This document shows, in pieces, positions 10,404-19,479 of a stretch of DNA of 64,000 nt. Every line of letters starts with the position of its first letter. Within the stretch, counting starts at the first letter, position 1. The position numbers and the translations under genes are program-made. The notes beneath the pieces were generated by a model, which saw only the letters and a program-made list of their open reading frames with translations, ran no database searches and was not told the DNA's origin. Source of the stretch: Pycnococcus provasolii (taxonomy: Eukaryota > Chlorophyta > Pseudoscourfieldiophyceae > Pseudoscourfieldiales > Pycnococcaceae); contig OW568865.1 of NCBI GenBank assembly GCA_938743325.2, positions 496,001-560,000 on the forward strand, given 5' to 3'.

Positions 10404-11045
10404 TCACTTCACAAGCTCCACGCGGCACACGGGACACGTGCGGTTCTCTTGAAACCACGGTTCTATGCACGCCTTGTGGAATCGGTGCTTGCAGGTCAAC
10501 TCCACCGTCTCTGACGCGGTTGTCATCGCCTCCCTGCAGACGGGGCACTCGCCACTTGCGTTGCACGCGCGCATCACGCGGTTGCGCTGACTGGCCGGTA
10601 TGCCACGTTTCACGTTGTTCTCGTCAAGAGCGAGCAGTTCCTCGTAAGACCACCCGTGTGGGTCGAGCTCGTGAGAACGCACACTCGCGGTCGTCGGCGG
10701 AGTCAAGCCTCGTTGCGAGCGTGAGGCCGTCGGCGGCGGCGGCGGCGCGGTGCTTCTTACGGAGTCTTGCATCCAGATGGGTGCGTGACCTGTGTACCCA
10801 CCACCGCCTCCACCACCACCACCTCCTCCTCCTCCTCCTCCTCCTCCTCCTCTCGCCGCATGCCCCTGTGTCTGCAGCGTCGGCCTTGCAAGGCGTGGTG
10901 CGCCTTGCAAGGCTGGGGCACTGTGCTGCGTCGTCGTCAAATGGTTGCGCATCGCGTCAAAGGGCATCGTGAGCAAGTCGTCCATCGCCTCGAAGCCAGG
11001 AGCAGCTTGCGGCCCCGTGGTTCTTCTCGACGTCGAGGAGACCAT
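10404..11045 (-). CDS. RING-H2 E3 ubiquitin-protein ligase
   Basis: 213 residues. The C-terminal 47 residues are a complete C3H2C3 RING-H2 finger: CPVC near residue 167, then C-x-H and H-x2-C ligands (CKHRFHKAC), and a final CPVC, with the usual Pro-Trp (EPWF) that contacts the E2. The N-terminal half is disordered and holds a 16-residue glycine run encoded by a (CCT)n-type repeat at 10801-10852, plus a polyproline stretch. No membrane segment is seen, so a soluble ligase is likely. Substrate unknown. Divergent from the VDE-related gene, with a telomere-like array between them. Confidence 0.85.
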   Translation of the reverse strand: MVSSTSRRTTGPQAAPGFEAMDDLLTMPFDAMRNHLTTTQHSAPALQGAPRLARPTLQTQGHAARGGGGGGGGGGGGGGGGGGYTGHAPIWMQDSVRSTAPPPPPTASRSQRGLTPPTTASVRSHELDPHGWSYEELLALDENNVKRGIPASQRNRVMRACNASGECPVCREAMTTASETVELTCKHRFHKACIEPWFQENRTCPVCRVELVK

Positions 11046-11338
11046 CGCAGACGACGGTGTGTGCGTGTGTGACGCAGAGCAAACAAGGGGGACAGGTCAA
11101 CCAACCAAGTGAACAACTAATCACACGAGGCAAGGCCAGCACACGCACGGAGAAGTCCAGAAACCAACCTAACCCTAACCCTAACCCTAACCCTAACCCT
11201 AACGTTTAGGGGTTAGTCTATTTTTGGAATGTTTACCTCCCCCAATCCCCCCAACTTGATTCTCCCGAAGAAGATTGCAGATTTGTCTTTCCCCTCGAAG
11301 AAAGACTTTCAGCCACTCACTCGTCACTTCGCCATAGC
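11046..11338. promoter_or_regulatory. Divergent promoter between RING gene and VDE-related gene
   Basis: A 293-bp spacer between starts at 11045 (minus) and 11339 (plus). It carries a telomere-like array (11167-11201) followed by GTTTAGGGGTTAG. Promoter role is inferred from layout. Confidence 0.6.
11167..11201 (-). repeat. Telomere-like CCCTAA array (about 6 units)
   Basis: Five perfect CCCTAA hexamers plus a partial unit on the plus strand, i.e. TTAGGG reading toward the minus-strand RING gene. Confidence 0.9.
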
Positions 11339-12901
11339 ATGCCGCGATCGCCGCACAACATGCGCCACGCACGCGCACGCGTCACCAGCACTTCACGCAC
11401 GCGTGGAGTTAGGGTGACAGCAAGCACGACCACGCGCATCGTGCTCGTTCCCCCCTCGTCCGACGCACCCTCGTACCTCAGGTACCCACCCGCACTCAAC
11501 AGGCCGAGCCCGTCGTGGCAAGAGGTGCTTGACCAAACGGCGAAGCGCATGGCGTGGCTCGCACCGGAAAATAGCCTCGTCGTCGACGTGTGCGCAGCAG
11601 ATGACGTGGAACGACTTCAGCAAGTGGCGGTGGACGCCGACGCGTGCATCTGGGTGGACGCTGACAAGACAGACGACGCCGATGGTGCGCGTGGCGCGCT
11701 CACAGCCGTGCCAACACTGCTGGCTCTCAACAGCGCGGACGACATTGACGCGCACGATGCGCACGGCGCTGGCGCTGCCGCCGTTACCCTCGACAACTCG
11801 GCGAGGTGGTGCTACCAGCCGGCTTCGGCGCTCATGCATGACGACGGCGCTGGACGCGCGTTTCGGCAACTCATGGCTGGCATCGGCGCAGGCAAAGATG
11901 ATGCTCAAATGATCAAGCGTTTGGCCAATCTCCATGCGCGTCAGACGCATCTAGATTTTCTGTACATGTGCCTGCTCGTCGCTGACGACCTCCGTCCTGC
12001 GGGCGCCCCTCGCGTTCCATTCGTGAGCGCCACGTCGAAAGCGGATGCAAGCGCACTGCTGTGCATGGCGAGCAAATGTGGGAAGCAAACGGTGGCTTGC
12101 CTGAGCGACCCGATGTGCAAGCGTGCCGTTGACTGCCTCGACGAGTGCGGGCTCGGCGATCAAGTGTGCTCGTACATCTGCATCCGCAGCTACGAGACGA
12201 AGGAATTTGAGAAGTTCACAACGTGTTTCATCGACCGCAACAACTGCCTACGCAACAGTGCGAGTCGTCCGGACACGCCGCACGTGACGCCTACGACCAC
12301 ATTCAGAGGCGAGCCACTTACGTGGGAAGGTGCCGAGGAGATTTTCGTCGGTCATCTCTACGGAGACGAAGGATACAGCTGGCTGTCAGCCGCAGGACAA
12401 AATCCAGCGTACGACGAATTCAACTGCCAGTACCAGCTCTTCTACCAAGGAAAAGCGCGAAACTCGTTCTGGTACAATCCCGTGTTCCTCGTGAAGACGC
12501 TGCCTGACAGCCAGGTAAATGGCGCATCTGTTTGGCGGGGTTCGGACTATCGATGCCAGCGGCTTGAAACACCCGGCGAGTACCTCTTCACGTTCTGCGA
12601 CAACGGAGCGACGAGCAAGGAGCGCTGGTGCATTGTCGAGGTGGACGACAACCTTGAGTGGGCGCTATTCTACTACTCGGGTGCGGCTGTCGGCCCAGGA
12701 CAGTCGTACATTGGCGCCGTGCTCGGAACGCGCACAGGCGTCTGGCCGGAAGATGAAGAGAGTCGCAGGCGTATTGAGACGGCTCTCCAGACGCGCTGCA
12801 GTATCCCGCTATGGGAGATGGTGCAGGTTGACAACTCGAATTGCGCCGATCCGCCGCTCACGCCAAAGCACGCGCCTCGGCGTGCCTTCCCCATTTCCTA
12901 A
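11339..12901 (+). CDS. VDR: Violaxanthin de-epoxidase-related protein (VDR), plastid
   Basis: 520 residues. Residues 1-50 are rich in Arg, Ser and Thr with few acids, like a chloroplast transit peptide. Residues about 240-305 form the cysteine-rich VDE-type domain: LCMASKCGKQTVACLSDPMC followed by further paired Cys and the CSYICIRSYE motif. Residues about 320-470 match the lipocalin-like part of plant VDE-related proteins (FRGE, AGQNPAYDEFNCQYQLFYQG, GKARNSFWY, GAAVGPGQSYIGAVL). The match is to the plant VDR group rather than to VDE itself. The glutamate-rich C-terminal tail of true VDE is missing and the biochemical role of VDR is not established. It probably acts in the thylakoid lumen or stroma. 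TGTAA at 12909 may be the poly(A) signal. Convergent with DUF1997 72 bp away. Confidence 0.88.
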   Translation: MPRSPHNMRHARARVTSTSRTRGVRVTASTTTRIVLVPPSSDAPSYLRYPPALNRPSPSWQEVLDQTAKRMAWLAPENSLVVDVCAADDVERLQQVAVDADACIWVDADKTDDADGARGALTAVPTLLALNSADDIDAHDAHGAGAAAVTLDNSARWCYQPASALMHDDGAGRAFRQLMAGIGAGKDDAQMIKRLANLHARQTHLDFLYMCLLVADDLRPAGAPRVPFVSATSKADASALLCMASKCGKQTVACLSDPMCKRAVDCLDECGLGDQVCSYICIRSYETKEFEKFTTCFIDRNNCLRNSASRPDTPHVTPTTTFRGEPLTWEGAEEIFVGHLYGDEGYSWLSAAGQNPAYDEFNCQYQLFYQGKARNSFWYNPVFLVKTLPDSQVNGASVWRGSDYRCQRLETPGEYLFTFCDNGATSKERWCIVEVDDNLEWALFYYSGAAVGPGQSYIGAVLGTRTGVWPEDEESRRRIETALQTRCSIPLWEMVQVDNSNCADPPLTPKHAPRRAFPIS

Positions 12902-12972
12902 GTTGCAGTGTAAATAAGCGGTTTTGTTTTTTGTTCTTACAAGAGGTTTACAGAGTTTTCATATACTTATTA

Positions 12973-13599
12973 TTAGTTTTGCTGTACTTCGTATTCGGTG
13001 TCAAAGGCTTCGTAATCCGCGCGCAAGCTGCTCATAAAAATGCGGTGCAGAGCGGCGGTGGCTGTACCGAGCACAGCCTCCCCCGTAGTCTTGAGCACTC
13101 TTGCAGGAAAGACGTCGAACGGCGGTGGGGGAACGACATCAACGTCAATCGTTCCTGATATGCACAGGTGCCTGCTTTCGTCGTCGAAATCAATATCAGT
13201 GCTCGCGCTGAATACAAAGCAATTATTCACAACGTCGATCAAGTTTGCTGGTCGGCCAGTAAGATTGCAGTCACTGCTCTCCACCCGAACCGACTCGCCT
13301 GGCGACTGCGTCGCCGTACAGGTCACTGTCGGCGTCACAGAAAGCATGTTGAAGAAGCCTACCGGCGGCACCGTGAGGATGAAGCGCCCTCTGTCAATGA
13401 CTCCGCCATCGGCGGAGTCGTCCTCCTCTCTGCGCAAAGAGACGCCGGGCAGCGTGCAGAACCGGTCCACTGGCTGGGAGAAGTACGCGCGAAGGGACCG
13501 TTGCGACGTTGACGTAGGCTTGATGCGCACGCGGCGCGCGTCGGTCACCTGTATGCGTATGCGCGCAGGGGCGGAGGGCGGCGATGGCGACGACGACAT
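12973..13599 (-). CDS. DUF1997 family plastid protein
   Basis: 208 residues from ATG at 13599. The frame continues upstream to a GTG at 13836, but that extension is AT-rich and has no ATG. Residues about 40-200 fit the cyanobacterial/plastid DUF1997 layout: an early FSQPVDRF, RGRFILTVPPVGFFNMLSV, a DCNLTG element and a C-terminal amphipathic helix (LGTATAALHRIFMSSLRADY). The first 40 residues are Ser/Pro/Arg-rich and plausible as a transit peptide. Function of the family is unknown; a lipid-binding-like START-type fold is often suggested. It shares its 3' intergenic space with VDR, another plastid protein. Confidence 0.7.
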   Translation of the reverse strand: MSSSPSPPSAPARIRIQVTDARRVRIKPTSTSQRSLRAYFSQPVDRFCTLPGVSLRREEDDSADGGVIDRGRFILTVPPVGFFNMLSVTPTVTCTATQSPGESVRVESSDCNLTGRPANLIDVVNNCFVFSASTDIDFDDESRHLCISGTIDVDVVPPPPFDVFPARVLKTTGEAVLGTATAALHRIFMSSLRADYEAFDTEYEVQQN

Positions 13600-14153
13600 G
13601 AGGGCGGATGTGAAAAAGAGTGATTTTAGACCGCACAAAGCGAAAATGTGATTTGGGATTTTGGGGATCCCGGTCGAGGAAAGGATGGAGAATTTGTGTG
13701 GGACATTTTCTAGTATGCAGAAGAGTATTTTCTGTGGCCTCTTCTTCACACCGTCCACCTTCCGTTGTGGCTGGTGTGCGCTCGAGGGCGGGCTAGCCGT
13801 GGCGTGGAGTGGTGGTGGCGATAAGGTATTGGTCACCCACGGTGGTACACGACGACGGCGCGCCGCCTTATACTGGTGCGTTGGTCGCGGGTGCGACCAA
13901 CGCGGGTCCGTTCTCGTCGGAGGGCGACGAGAGGGCGACGTGGTTTTGGAAAACTGCGTTTTGTTGGAAGCGAAGCGTCTTTATTACCATAAGGGCGAGC
14001 GCCGTGCTTGGAACGCTCGTCGACGAGCTCCTCGCGTGGGCTCTAGACGAGACGGAGACGGCTATCTAGTCCTCGCCGACGACGGCTTCGCTCAACGCCA
14101 CCTTCAAGAACGCGTTTGGTCAAAAAGTCGAATTTAAATGAATATTAGTCTAC
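13600..14153. other. Gap with overlapping short open frames of uncertain status
   Basis: A 554-bp stretch. A plus-strand frame from ATG 13685 to 14137 (150 codons) is very Arg/Gly-rich. A second frame, 13809-14069 (GTG start), has more protein-like sequence (TIRASAVLGTLVDELLAWAL) and remains coding-like past its stop to 14143. An AT-rich GT...AG segment at about 13939-13989 could be a 51-nt intron. A small spliced gene is possible but not established. A hairpin GTTGGTCGC/GCGACCAAC lies near 13882-13902. Confidence 0.35.
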
Positions 14154-15599
14154 TTACACTTCGGCGTGGCGCACGGGACTCGCCCCTGCGATGGGCATCA
14201 ACTTGAATCCGGGACTTGCGCCGCCCATGGGAGCCAGCACTTCACGCGATGTCGAAGGTGCGCTGAACGAGTCGCGGACGCCGACGGGCGCGGCGACTTC
14301 GTCGGCATCCTCGCCAAGATCCATCTCAAGCTGAGGTTGGTCGTCGTCGTCAGGGAGCGACATGCGCGGCACGAACAAAACCTCAGCTTGAGATGGATCT
14401 TGGGGTGCTACAGGCACCCACGCTGTCGCCCCGAGCGCCTCGAGCGCTCCAATGCCCACACCAGCAGCATCACCCATACCATCTAACGCGGCTTGAGGAG
14501 CAGGAGTGAGCGCCAAGGGTGGTGGCAACGCATCCGGCGCCACCAACATGGGAGCTGGTGGCTCCGCCTCAAGCACCAGGGCACGACGAGCTGGCTCTAA
14601 ACGAGCCTCCGGCGGTGGCGGTGCAGGCGGCGCGCCGTCTTGTCCCACGGGCGATCCTGCGAGGATGCCATCGACGTCGACATCATTGCCATCGCCAAGG
14701 TCCGACCATGCCATGGAGCGCTGCTCTGGGTTGACGTCGTCGCCCTGCGCGGCGGACGCATCGTCGTCGGCGAGCTCAAGGCGATCTGCACTCGCACTCA
14801 GCGACGTGCGCGCCTGGCTGAGAGCACGCTTGAATTCTTCCTGCGACGGTGCGGGTAGCAGAGACGCGATTCCCTGCCTCGTCACGGGCCTTGACGCGCT
14901 CGAGCCCGGCCTCGATGTCGTGACCACCTCGCTGGGCGTTGCCGCACGAGACTGCGCCAAACCGGTACCTGGCCTTGGCGGCAACGTCGACGACCCAGGC
15001 CTTGAGGTGCTGGGCGACTCCGGCGCCGGCTTTGCTGGCGACTGCGGCGCCGACTTTGCCGGTGACGTCGCTGCGTCCGCGGTCGTTGTCGCTGCGTTTG
15101 GAGCGGTGCGCGGCGGTGTCGGCGGCAGCAGTGCGCTTACCACCGGCAAGGGCGGTTTGCCGGCGCTCGTGCTGTCCGCATCCTGTGCGGGTGTTGCAGA
15201 AAGTGCCGAGTCGAGGTCACGCCTGGCGCGGCTCTGTCCCGTGGGTGGCCTAGCCCCAGCGGCGCTTGCGAGCGCCGCCGCGCCCGCGGCGACGACGCCT
15301 GCTTGTCCCGCCTCTCCCGTCGCGTTTTCCTCCGTGGCCGAAATGTGGTACGGCAAGCTCGGCGGTGGCGGCATGTGGCTTTGTTCGTCGCGTATGCGTC
15401 TGAGGTTCCTATTTTTCTTCGCCGCTTGGTTTTCGACGTCAGATTTCGCGGTGAGTTGGTCGAAGACCGCGGCCTCTCCCGTTCTTTCTCTCCATTCTCG
15501 GTACGTCCTGACTGCGACTTGCGAGAGTTTCGCGGAGACGAGGAGGTAGATGGCGACGGTGCCGACGATGACGAACGTGAGTATGAGTGCGGCCGGCAT
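14154..15599 (-). CDS. Single-pass membrane protein with long disordered Ala/Pro-rich tail
   Basis: 481 residues from ATG at 15599; the frame extends upstream only to a TTG. Residues 1-30 are one strongly hydrophobic helix (AALILTFVIVGTVAIYLLVS) acting as a signal anchor. A basic juxtamembrane helix follows (about 35-80; RTYREWRERTGEA), then about 400 residues of low-complexity Ala/Pro/Ser/Asp sequence. No catalytic domain is seen and no family is recognised. The topology (tiny N-terminus, large polar C-terminus) suggests an anchored cytosolic or lumenal scaffold. The C-terminal part repeats SPG/SPV motifs (GGASPGFKL, AGASPVRH). Confidence 0.65.
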   Translation of the reverse strand: MPAALILTFVIVGTVAIYLLVSAKLSQVAVRTYREWRERTGEAAVFDQLTAKSDVENQAAKKNRNLRRIRDEQSHMPPPPSLPYHISATEENATGEAGQAGVVAAGAAALASAAGARPPTGQSRARRDLDSALSATPAQDADSTSAGKPPLPVVSALLPPTPPRTAPNAATTTADAATSPAKSAPQSPAKPAPESPSTSRPGSSTLPPRPGTGLAQSRAATPSEVVTTSRPGSSASRPVTRQGIASLLPAPSQEEFKRALSQARTSLSASADRLELADDDASAAQGDDVNPEQRSMAWSDLGDGNDVDVDGILAGSPVGQDGAPPAPPPPEARLEPARRALVLEAEPPAPMLVAPDALPPPLALTPAPQAALDGMGDAAGVGIGALEALGATAWVPVAPQDPSQAEVLFVPRMSLPDDDDQPQLEMDLGEDADEVAAPVGVRDSFSAPSTSREVLAPMGGASPGFKLMPIAGASPVRHAEV

Positions 15600-16211
15600 A
15601 CCAGCGGTCCAAACCAAACCAAAGCGGGCCAATGGAAACCAACCACGAACAAGACACAAAGCAAGCCAACCACGCCAACCAATTCAACCACGCGCAAGAC
15701 ACACCACAGATACAGCCTCGCCACAGGCCAAGAGCGCCTGCGAGGGAATGATTCGCGTACCAAATCTTACGTTTGGTACTGTATGCAAACGAGAGGGAAA
15801 AGGATGAAGAAGGGAAAGGGACCGGCCAGACGCTCGGATTCAAAAGGAAAGTTCAACTGTTCAAGGAGGGAAGAACAGTGTGACAACTCCTCCCACCAGT
15901 CCTCCCTCCCTCCCTCCGCGGCCGCGGCTCCGGGCTCCCTCTCCTCCCTTCCTCTTCCTCAGTCCAGTCACCACCTGCCACCTGGTCAAGTCAGTTCAAG
16001 TTCGTTCGCTTTTCCCACTTCATTTATGTATCATAAGGGCCGAACGATGGATTCCCATACCACCCTACGATAGTCCTAGGGTGGATGTCTTTACAACTAA
16101 GATGGTGGGTGGACCTGCTGAACGCTTGTGTTACCTTACCACCCTCGGTAAACCTTTGCTGTCCTTACCACACGCCTAACTTCCTCACTTCCCACCGTCG
16201 TGCCTCACGGC
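15600..16211. other. Intergenic region, no supported gene
   Basis: A 612-bp gap between two minus-strand genes. It contains the start region of the membrane protein, a run of CCAACCA-type motifs (15641-15700) and a short imperfect palindrome around a CCTAGGG core (16060-16085). Plus-strand frames here overlap the neighbouring genes and look like shadows. Confidence 0.5.
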
Positions 16212-17921
16212 TCACGCGCTGCCCAAGTCCACGTATGGCAGGTTGTCGCCCATCTGGTTCGGCATGTCGCCGCGGTTCGTTGCGTCGCCGTAGCCGAGTG
16301 CGCCATCGAAATTCACTCCCCAGCACTTCACCTTGTTGTTGTCGAGGAGCACGCACGCGCGCAATTCCCCCGTTGCAAAAATTCCTCTCGCCACAGCGAG
16401 AACAGTGCGTCCCGTGCCGAAATCGACGTACGGTAGGTTGTCGCCCATCACGCTCGCTCCTCCGCCACGGTTGGTCGTGTCGCCGTAGCCGAGTTGGCCT
16501 TGGCCATTATATCCCCAGCACTTCAGCTTGTCGTTGTCGAGGATCGCGCACGTAGTAGTACCACCTGCTGCGACTTGCTTGACCGTGCGTCCCGTGCCGA
16601 GATCGATGTACCCCATGTTGTCACCCATCTCGTTCGGTCCGTCGCCGCGGTCGTTCGTGTCACCGCAGCAGAGTCTGCCACCGTAATTATATCCCCACCA
16701 CTTGAGCTTGTCGTTGTCGAGGATCGCGTGGGTGGTGGCGCCATTCGCCTTAATCTGCTTGACCGTGCGTCCTGTGCCGACATCGACGTACGGCAGGTTG
16801 TCGCCCATCTCGTTCGGTCCGTCGCCGCGGTTGGTCGTGTCGCCGTAGCCGAGTTGGCCAGATCCATTATATCCCCAGCACTTCACCTTGTCGTTGTCGA
16901 GGATTGCGCACGTATGACTGCTTTCCGCTGAGATCTGCTTGACTGTGCGTCCCGTGCCGACGTCGACGTACGGCAGGTTGTCGCCCATATCGTTCGGAAG
17001 GCCGCCGCGGTTGTTCGTGTCGCCGTAGCCGAGTCCGCCAGCATAATTTCCTCCCCAGCACTTCAGCTTGTCGTTGTCGAGGATCGCGCACGTGTGACTG
17101 TCTCCCATTGAGATCTGCTTGACCGTGCGTCCTGTGCCGACATCGACGTACGGCAGGTTGTCGCCCATCTCGTTCGGTCCGTCGCCGCGGTTGTTCGTGT
17201 CGCCGTAGCCGAGTGCGCCATTAGCATGACTTCCCCAGCACTTCAGCTTGTCGTTGTCGAGGATCGCGCACGTATAACTGCCAGCAGACCCAAAACTCGC
17301 TGTGATTTGCTTGACCGTGCGTCCTGTGCCGAGGTCGACATACGGCAGGTTGTCGCCCATATCGTTCGGAAGGCCACCGACATGACCGCGGGCGGTCATG
17401 TCGCCGTAGCCGAGTTGGCCAACATTATTAAATCCCCAGCACTTCGCCATATTGTTCGAGAGAACTGCACAACTATGCGAATCGCCAACACTAAGCCTGT
17501 TCGCCATGCCTCCCACACCCACGTCGCACGTCGTTCCACTCCACCCTTCCAGGCAGTCGCACTCGAACCCACCGGTTGGAAGTCCAACCATGGCGTCCGT
17601 TCCTGGTTCGTGGCACACGGGCATGTCACTTACCAGCATGCTATTTTTGTTCGTGGCGGCTTGTTCTCCGTTGACGAAAACTCCCCCCGTGGCGTGTACA
17701 TCCCCCAGAAACGTCAAAGTATCTGCAGTCGCTGCACCTGCGTTCACCTTAAGTTCCTTGGAAGGCGCGACGGCGGATATGCTGACGGTTCCGTTATCTT
17801 GCATTCTCACAGGGAAATCCTGATGATTGGCCGACGCCGATGATGATGACGACGGCTGCGCGAGTGCACCCCCATCAAACACAAACAACAACACCAACGG
17901 GAGCACAACAACAAGGAGCAT
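16212..17921 (-). CDS. Secreted RCC1/BLIP-II-like beta-propeller protein with EGF-like module
   Basis: 569 residues. Residues 1-22 are a signal peptide ending GGALA. A short region with an EGF-like Cys pattern follows (FECDCLEGWSGTTCDVG, about residues 113-131). From about residue 140 to the end there are seven or so 60-residue RCC1-type blades of the form TCAILDNDKLKCWG...GQLGYGDTNNRG...MGDNLPYVDVGTGRTVKQI. Each blade has a Cys pair nine residues apart (C-AILDNDKLK-C), presumably a disulfide, which fits an extracellular location rather than the nuclear RCC1 exchange factor. The central blades repeat with a 180-nt period, so they arose by recent tandem duplication. An extracellular binding or lectin-like role is inferred; ligand unknown. 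Confidence 0.75.
   Translation of the reverse strand: MLLVVVLPLVLLFVFDGGALAQPSSSSSASANHQDFPVRMQDNGTVSISAVAPSKELKVNAGAATADTLTFLGDVHATGGVFVNGEQAATNKNSMLVSDMPVCHEPGTDAMVGLPTGGFECDCLEGWSGTTCDVGVGGMANRLSVGDSHSCAVLSNNMAKCWGFNNVGQLGYGDMTARGHVGGLPNDMGDNLPYVDLGTGRTVKQITASFGSAGSYTCAILDNDKLKCWGSHANGALGYGDTNNRGDGPNEMGDNLPYVDVGTGRTVKQISMGDSHTCAILDNDKLKCWGGNYAGGLGYGDTNNRGGLPNDMGDNLPYVDVGTGRTVKQISAESSHTCAILDNDKVKCWGYNGSGQLGYGDTTNRGDGPNEMGDNLPYVDVGTGRTVKQIKANGATTHAILDNDKLKWWGYNYGGRLCCGDTNDRGDGPNEMGDNMGYIDLGTGRTVKQVAAGGTTTCAILDNDKLKCWGYNGQGQLGYGDTTNRGGGASVMGDNLPYVDFGTGRTVLAVARGIFATGELRACVLLDNNKVKCWGVNFDGALGYGDATNRGDMPNQMGDNLPYVDLGSA
16390..17460 (-). repeat. Exact 180-nt tandem repeats encoding propeller blades
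   Basis: The same CTTGTCGTTGTCGAGGA segment recurs at 16528, 16708, 16888, 17068 and 17248, i.e. at exact 180-nt spacing, with flanking units more diverged. The high nucleotide similarity, including third positions, points to recent duplication or gene conversion. Confidence 0.9.
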
Positions 17922-18351
17922 GAGCGTAGTGGTCTTGACTATTGATTATGATGAAGGGGCCCCACCACCCGAACGGAGGCACCTCACAGGCCGGCCAGCT
18001 TGGGCAAGGCAAGCACTGTGTGTGCAAGTGCAAGGCCACAGCTCTGTGCTGTCCCTCTGTGGCTCTGTGCTGTCCCTCTGTGCTGTGCTGTGGACTGTGC
18101 TGTGTGTGGGGGAACAAAAAAGTCTTCTTGTGTGCGGGGCCCATCATCCCCATCAGAATCAGTTACCCGGTACGGGTAATCGTCCCTCCCTCCCTCATTC
18201 ACCTGATGAATTGATGAGACCAGTTGGTGGTTAGGGTTATTGGTTATGATTAGGGTTGTGGGTTCGGGTTAGGGTTGTGGGTGATCTCTCTCCCTCTCTC
18301 CCTGGACTCTCCCCTTTCTCCTCACTTTTTGGTTTCCTCTGGCTTTTTTCC
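17922..18351. promoter_or_regulatory. Divergent promoter region between RCC1-like gene and TAF12
   Basis: A 430-bp spacer between starts at 17921 (minus) and 18352 (plus). It contains a CTGTGCTGTCCCTCTGTGG-type tandem repeat (about 18040-18105) and telomere-like GGTTAGGGTT motifs at 18228-18281. The frames seen inside it start at non-ATG codons or are low complexity. Confidence 0.55.
18228..18281 (+). repeat. Degenerate telomere-like repeats
   Basis: Motifs such as GGTTAGGGTTATTGG, ATTAGGGTTGTGGG and GGGTTAGGGTTGTGGG lie 70-120 bp upstream of the TAF12 ATG. Confidence 0.8.
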
Positions 18352-18927
18352 ATGGCGTCCCCCATGGATACCACAACCGCCGCCGCAGAGGGGCAGGAGG
18401 AGGAGGCGAATTTGCCTGAAGATGTTGCTGGCGCTCCTCAGCAGCAGAACTTCTCTGCAGCGGTCGACGACGAACAGCTCGAAAGTTTAGTGAGACAGGC
18501 GATGGAACGCGTGCAGTCGGCGGCACACGGGGATGTGTCGGCGAATACCGCCGGACGAACCGCACAGGCGGCGCCAAACGCCATGACGCGAGAAGCACTT
18601 CGCGCTATGCTCACGGACATTGCGCCTGGCGAACACCTCGACGACGCGGCGGAGGCGCTGCTGTGCACGCTCGCTTCCGAGCTCGCGGCGTCCATCACGG
18701 AGGGCGCGGCGGCGCTGGCGGCTCACCGCGGCACGGGTCGTCTCGACGCGAAGGACGTCGACTTATTTTTGAAGCGGTGCTACGGCGTGACAATCCCAGG
18801 TTTTCAGGAGGACCGATATGCGCGTGTTTACAAGCGCCCTGTGATGCTGGAGGAGCACCGCGCGCGTTTGGCGGCGACACGGCGCGCGCAGGAATCCGCA
18901 CCGAAGCTCGACGAAAACCTGCTGTAA
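18352..18927 (+). CDS. TAF12: Transcription initiation factor TFIID subunit 12
   Basis: 191 residues from ATG at 18352; the frame upstream opens only at TTG. Residues about 85-160 are a histone fold of the TAF12 type: LRAMLTDIAPGEHLDD (alpha1), a long alpha2 helix AEALLCTLASELAASI, then TGRLDAKDVDLFLKR and the family signature IPGF. The tail (YKRPVMLEEHRARLAATRR) also matches TAF12. It pairs with TAF4 in TFIID, and in SAGA with Ada1, to form an H2B/H2A-like dimer. The N-terminal 80 residues are acidic and disordered. No neighbour is functionally related. Confidence 0.9.
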   Translation: MASPMDTTTAAAEGQEEEANLPEDVAGAPQQQNFSAAVDDEQLESLVRQAMERVQSAAHGDVSANTAGRTAQAAPNAMTREALRAMLTDIAPGEHLDDAAEALLCTLASELAASITEGAAALAAHRGTGRLDAKDVDLFLKRCYGVTIPGFQEDRYARVYKRPVMLEEHRARLAATRRAQESAPKLDENLL

Positions 18928-19203
18928 CTTTTGCCAAACCAAACCCCGAAACCAATCCAGGGTAGTTAGGGGTTGGGCGAGATTGCGAGGAATCACCACA
19001 CCTCACCCCGGCTGAACGCGTCGTTTTTCCGCCAGACAAATCCGTCACTTGACTCATCCTGCGCGACATCCATCGCTCTCGCCGTCGTCGTTGCGCTCGT
19101 GCTCGTGCTCGTGCTCGTGCTCTTTGCTCGTATCCGTGTCGACGTTTCTCCTCCTGGGACTTCGCACTTGTGAAGGTACACTCGCTCCACCTCTATTTGG
19201 TGT

Positions 19204-19479
19204 ATGTTCGACGGCACCAATCCACTGCAAGGAATTGGGATTAGTGACGAAGATACACACACATCATCATCCACGACGACATCAACGGACGCGCTGCTAA
19301 CGTCGCTTAGAGAAGAGCTCGCGCGCCTCGCGCGCCTGCCTGCGTCGTCAAGCTACCGACTGCACCGCGAACGCGTGTGCACACGAGCGCTGCAACTGGC
19401 GGAGGAACAGGCTAATACAGGCATCAGCGCCGACGCCGCGAACGAACTCGCCAGCCTGCTCGACAGTCTGTCGCTATGA
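19204..19479 (+). CDS. Small helical protein, first cistron of a possible dicistronic transcript
   Basis: 91 residues from ATG at 19204. The first 30 residues are Thr/Ser-rich; residues 30-91 form an amphipathic helical hairpin (TSLREELARLARL, RALQLAEEQA) ending in ASLLDSLSL. Its TGA (19477-19479) overlaps the ATG (19476) of the F-box gene in the four-base arrangement ATGA. Such tight overlaps are unusual for nuclear genes, but polycistronic mRNAs have been reported in green algae. Regular helix heptads and codon bias favour a real protein over a regulatory uORF. Family not recognised. Confidence 0.6.
   Translation: MFDGTNPLQGIGISDEDTHTSSSTTTSTDALLTSLREELARLARLPASSSYRLHRERVCTRALQLAEEQANTGISADAANELASLLDSLSL

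Noticed and set aside
13666-13678. Shared 13-mer GATCCCGGTCGAG with 59984-59996 as a repeat family
   Set aside because: The match does not extend beyond 13 bases and may be chance in GC-rich DNA.
14506-15549. 347-codon plus-strand frame
   Set aside because: Antisense shadow of the Ala/Pro-rich membrane protein; its Gly/Ala/Ser composition mirrors the opposite strand.
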